A stretch of DNA of 6,752 nt from an uncultured Bacilli bacterium (lineage in GTDB: Bacteria > Bacillota_I > Bacilli_A > RF39 > UBA660): positions 1 through 6,752 of the forward strand of contig CANRKS010000054.1 in the NCBI GenBank assembly GCA_947631285.1, written 5' to 3'. Below the pieces are notes generated by a model. The model had not been told where the DNA came from, searched no databases, and was given only the letters and a program-made list of their open reading frames with translations. The position numbers and the translations under genes were made by a program. This document shows, piece after piece, positions 4,948 through 6,752 of this stretch (the first letter of the stretch is position 1; each line of letters begins with the position of its first letter).

Positions 4948-6555
4948 ATGATACTAAGAAGACCATATGCATTTTTAATTAAACATTTTAAGTTAATTAA
5001 TTTTCTCTTGGCTATATTATCTGGTTATATTGTTTATTTGACTTATAATATAGTTGGCTTTTTTAGTGAGTACATTTCTAATGGTTATTCAGGTAATTTT
5101 TATGAAGGTTTTTATACTAATTATATTTCTTTACCTTTTTATGTTGGCTTAATTTTAATTGTATTTTTATTAATCTTATTGTGTGGATTATTTTTATATA
5201 AGAAAAAAAATAATAAACTTTACATAGCGGCTTTAATATATTATATAGTGGCCTTTTTCTTACTAGCTATCGTAAAGAATGAAATGATAATATTAGAAAC
5301 AGGTGTTATTACTGCTGAAGCTGCTCGAGCTTTTCGGGATATTTCTTTAATTATTATGATTCCTCAAGTAACCTTTATCATTTTCTTTATAATGTATGGA
5401 TTTGGGTTTAATTTTAGTAAATTTAATTTTCAACAAGATTTAAAAGATTTACAAATTACGGAAGAAGATAGTGAAGAAGTAGAAATAACTATTAAAAAAG
5501 ATAATGTTAAATTATATCGAAATCTAAGAAGATTTTCGCGAGAATTTAAATATTATATAAAAGAAAATAAATTTTTCTTCATTGTTATATGCTTTGTCTT
5601 ATCAGGATTAATTGGTTATGGAATATATTTAGCTCTTCCTGATATAGTTGATAATAAATATATTCAAGGAGAAACTTTTAACTTTCGTAATTTAACCTAT
5701 CGGATTGAAGATAGTATTATTACTAATCTAGATTATAATGGAAATAAGCTAAAAAATAGTCAATATTATTTAGTAGTTAAATTATATGTTAAAAATAATG
5801 GTGATTCTAGTGAATCTTTAAATACTAATGATTTTCGGCTAGAAACGGATACCAGCTATTACTATCCAATAACAGATCGAAGTTCATATTTTATTGATTA
5901 TGCTAAAAGCTTTTCGGGAGCTCAGTTAAAGAAAGATGCCGAAAATACTATTTCCCTAGTATATGAATTAAAAGAAAAAGATGTTAAAAAGACTTATCGT
6001 ATTAAAATTCAAAATGGTTCAACCTATACGGATAATGTTTGGGTAGGAAGTTTTAATTATGTGACAATTACCCCAGTTATTGTTGATAAATTAATGAGTG
6101 AAGGAGAATATGATGTTGGGGAAGAAATTAATTTTAGTAACTCTTATTTAAAAAATACAACTTTTAAAGTTACAGATTTTACAATATCTAATAAGTATTT
6201 ATATCAATATAAAAGTTGCATTCATGGTGATGAATGTGAAACTTATAATAATATGATAAATGTAGGATTTAAAACGCAAGATAAGACATTACTAATCTTA
6301 GGATATGAATTTAATATAGATAAAAGTGTACCTTTTTATTCTTATTCATCAGATATTAGTACATTTGCTTCAACTTTTTTTAAAATAAGATATAGTTATG
6401 AAGATGAAGATGTTCAAGAAACAGTTAAAAATGTTACTCCTAATAGTGATAAATCTAAAATAATTTTAGAAGTTAATCGAAAAATAAAAGATGCTAGTCA
6501 TCTATGGTTATCGATAATAATTCGTAATAAAGAATATTTAATTAAAATTAAATAA
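4948..6555 (+). CDS. Five-helix membrane protein with large outer DUF4352-like part
   Basis: 535 residues. Hydrophobic helices lie at about 16-38, 63-84, 91-109, 132-154 and 208-230. The loop 155-207 is charged, acidic first (ITEEDSEEVEI) and then basic (RNLRRFSREFKYYIKENK), and is predicted cytoplasmic; the basic N-terminus and KKKNNK (85-90) agree. About 305 residues after helix 5 are then outside. Residues 240-360 resemble DUF4352/Ig-like domains: a ETFNFRNLTYRIED strand pair, YYLVVKLYVKNNGDSSESLN (273-292), then DFRLETDTSYYYP and a strand before the next domain. The remainder (about 365-535) looks like a second beta-rich domain with a Cys-x6-Cys pair in SCIHGDEC that could be a disulfide. 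I do not recognise the whole protein. A GGGGA ribosome site precedes the ATG by eight bases. It has its own promoter and converges on the next gene. Confidence 0.85.
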   Translation: MILRRPYAFLIKHFKLINFLLAILSGYIVYLTYNIVGFFSEYISNGYSGNFYEGFYTNYISLPFYVGLILIVFLLILLCGLFLYKKKNNKLYIAALIYYIVAFFLLAIVKNEMIILETGVITAEAARAFRDISLIIMIPQVTFIIFFIMYGFGFNFSKFNFQQDLKDLQITEEDSEEVEITIKKDNVKLYRNLRRFSREFKYYIKENKFFFIVICFVLSGLIGYGIYLALPDIVDNKYIQGETFNFRNLTYRIEDSIITNLDYNGNKLKNSQYYLVVKLYVKNNGDSSESLNTNDFRLETDTSYYYPITDRSSYFIDYAKSFSGAQLKKDAENTISLVYELKEKDVKKTYRIKIQNGSTYTDNVWVGSFNYVTITPVIVDKLMSEGEYDVGEEINFSNSYLKNTTFKVTDFTISNKYLYQYKSCIHGDECETYNNMINVGFKTQDKTLLILGYEFNIDKSVPFYSYSSDISTFASTFFKIRYSYEDEDVQETVKNVTPNSDKSKIILEVNRKIKDASHLWLSIIIRNKEYLIKIK

Positions 6556-6752
6556 TTATTTAAAATATTTAAAAAGTTCTTTTTGAACATTTTCATTTTT
6601 TAAAAGATACTGATAATACTTTTGTAAAATGTTATTATAAGAATCTAATTTTCTTTTTATAAATGGGCATTTAAAATGAGAATATAATAGTAAAAGTCTA
6701 TTATATTTTTTTTCAACGGGTTCTATAATTTTTTGATAATCATCATACTTGC
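6556..6752 (-). CDS. C-terminal end of a convergent gene (cut by window edge)
   Basis: Reading leftwards from the right edge, one frame stays open for 65 codons and ends in TAA at 6556-6558, directly against the stop codon of the plus-strand gene. The peptide is hydrophilic and helix-prone, rich in Lys, Tyr, Leu and Asn (for example YQKIIEPVEKKYNRLLLLYS, later ILQKYYQYLLKNENVQKEL), with one cysteine in FKCPF. No membrane helix is seen and I do not recognise the family. An open frame of this length with coding-like composition and no competing gene on the other strand makes it a likely real gene end. Confidence 0.65.
   Translation of the reverse strand, partial: KYDDYQKIIEPVEKKYNRLLLLYSHFKCPFIKRKLDSYNNILQKYYQYLLKNENVQKELFKYFK
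6571..6601 (+). terminator. Weak terminator-like stem after the 535-residue gene
   Basis: AAAA-A-GTTC (6571-6579) and GAAC-A-TTTT (6585-6593) form an 8 bp stem with one A-A mismatch around a five-T loop, followed by CATTTTTT. It begins 16 bases after the plus-strand stop and lies inside the end of the convergent coding region. The minus-strand reading also has a T-run after the stem, so it may serve both directions. It contains only two G-C pairs, so confidence is low. Confidence 0.35.

Noticed and set aside
1..6752. CRISPR array, tRNA, rRNA, insertion sequence or phage genes
   Set aside because: No regularly spaced direct repeats, no cloverleaf-like sequence, no transposase or integrase motifs and no conserved rRNA segments were seen.
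1..6752. Mycoplasma-type genetic code (TGA as tryptophan)
   Set aside because: All long frames are complete under the standard bacterial code and use TGG for tryptophan; the Nudix stops are TAA and TAG, so recoding of TGA would not repair it.

Overview
The window is strongly AT-rich and reads as a low-G+C Gram-positive bacterium of the Bacilli/Tenericutes-like kind. The standard code is used: tryptophan is TGG, every intact gene ends in TAA or TAG, and no in-frame TGA is needed, so this is not a code-4 Mycoplasma. A superoxide reductase suggests an anaerobe or microaerophile. My best guess, an inference only, is an uncultured gut Bacilli lineage (RF39 or Erysipelotrichales-like).

Layout. Positions 1-74 hold the first 24 codons of a minus-strand gene with a hydrophobic N-terminus. 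It is preceded by a good ribosome binding site, a possible RBS-masking hairpin, and a promoter whose -35 overlaps a LexA (DinR)-like operator. Positions 75-371 hold no intact gene, only these signals, an inverted repeat and a terminator-like stem. Positions 372-626 (minus) are a broken Nudix hydrolase with its Nudix box intact. Positions 689-1363 (minus) encode a DUF421 (YetF-type) membrane protein with a perfect palindrome just upstream of its RBS.

From 1474 to 4840 five plus-strand genes look like one transcription unit. They are a four-helix membrane protein, a desulfoferrodoxin/superoxide reductase, a bacterial PH-domain protein, a membrane-anchored protein with possible beta-propeller-like repeats, and a triple-LysM protein without a signal peptide. 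Gaps are 35-46 bp, with one 26 bp overlap. A promoter sits at 1424-1452 and a terminator at 4830-4890. A separate well-formed promoter (4896-4924) drives a 535-residue five-helix membrane protein with a large outer C-terminal part (4948-6555). The window ends with the C-terminal 65 codons of a convergent minus-strand gene whose stop codon abuts that of the preceding gene.

How they may work together: three of the six complete plus-strand genes encode membrane or membrane-anchored proteins and one has cell-wall-binding type (LysM) domains, so the block looks envelope-related with one oxidative-stress enzyme embedded in it. No described multi-gene system is recognised. The features most worth following up are the SOS-like promoter with its masked RBS, the SOR-containing envelope operon, and the LysM protein that lacks an export signal.
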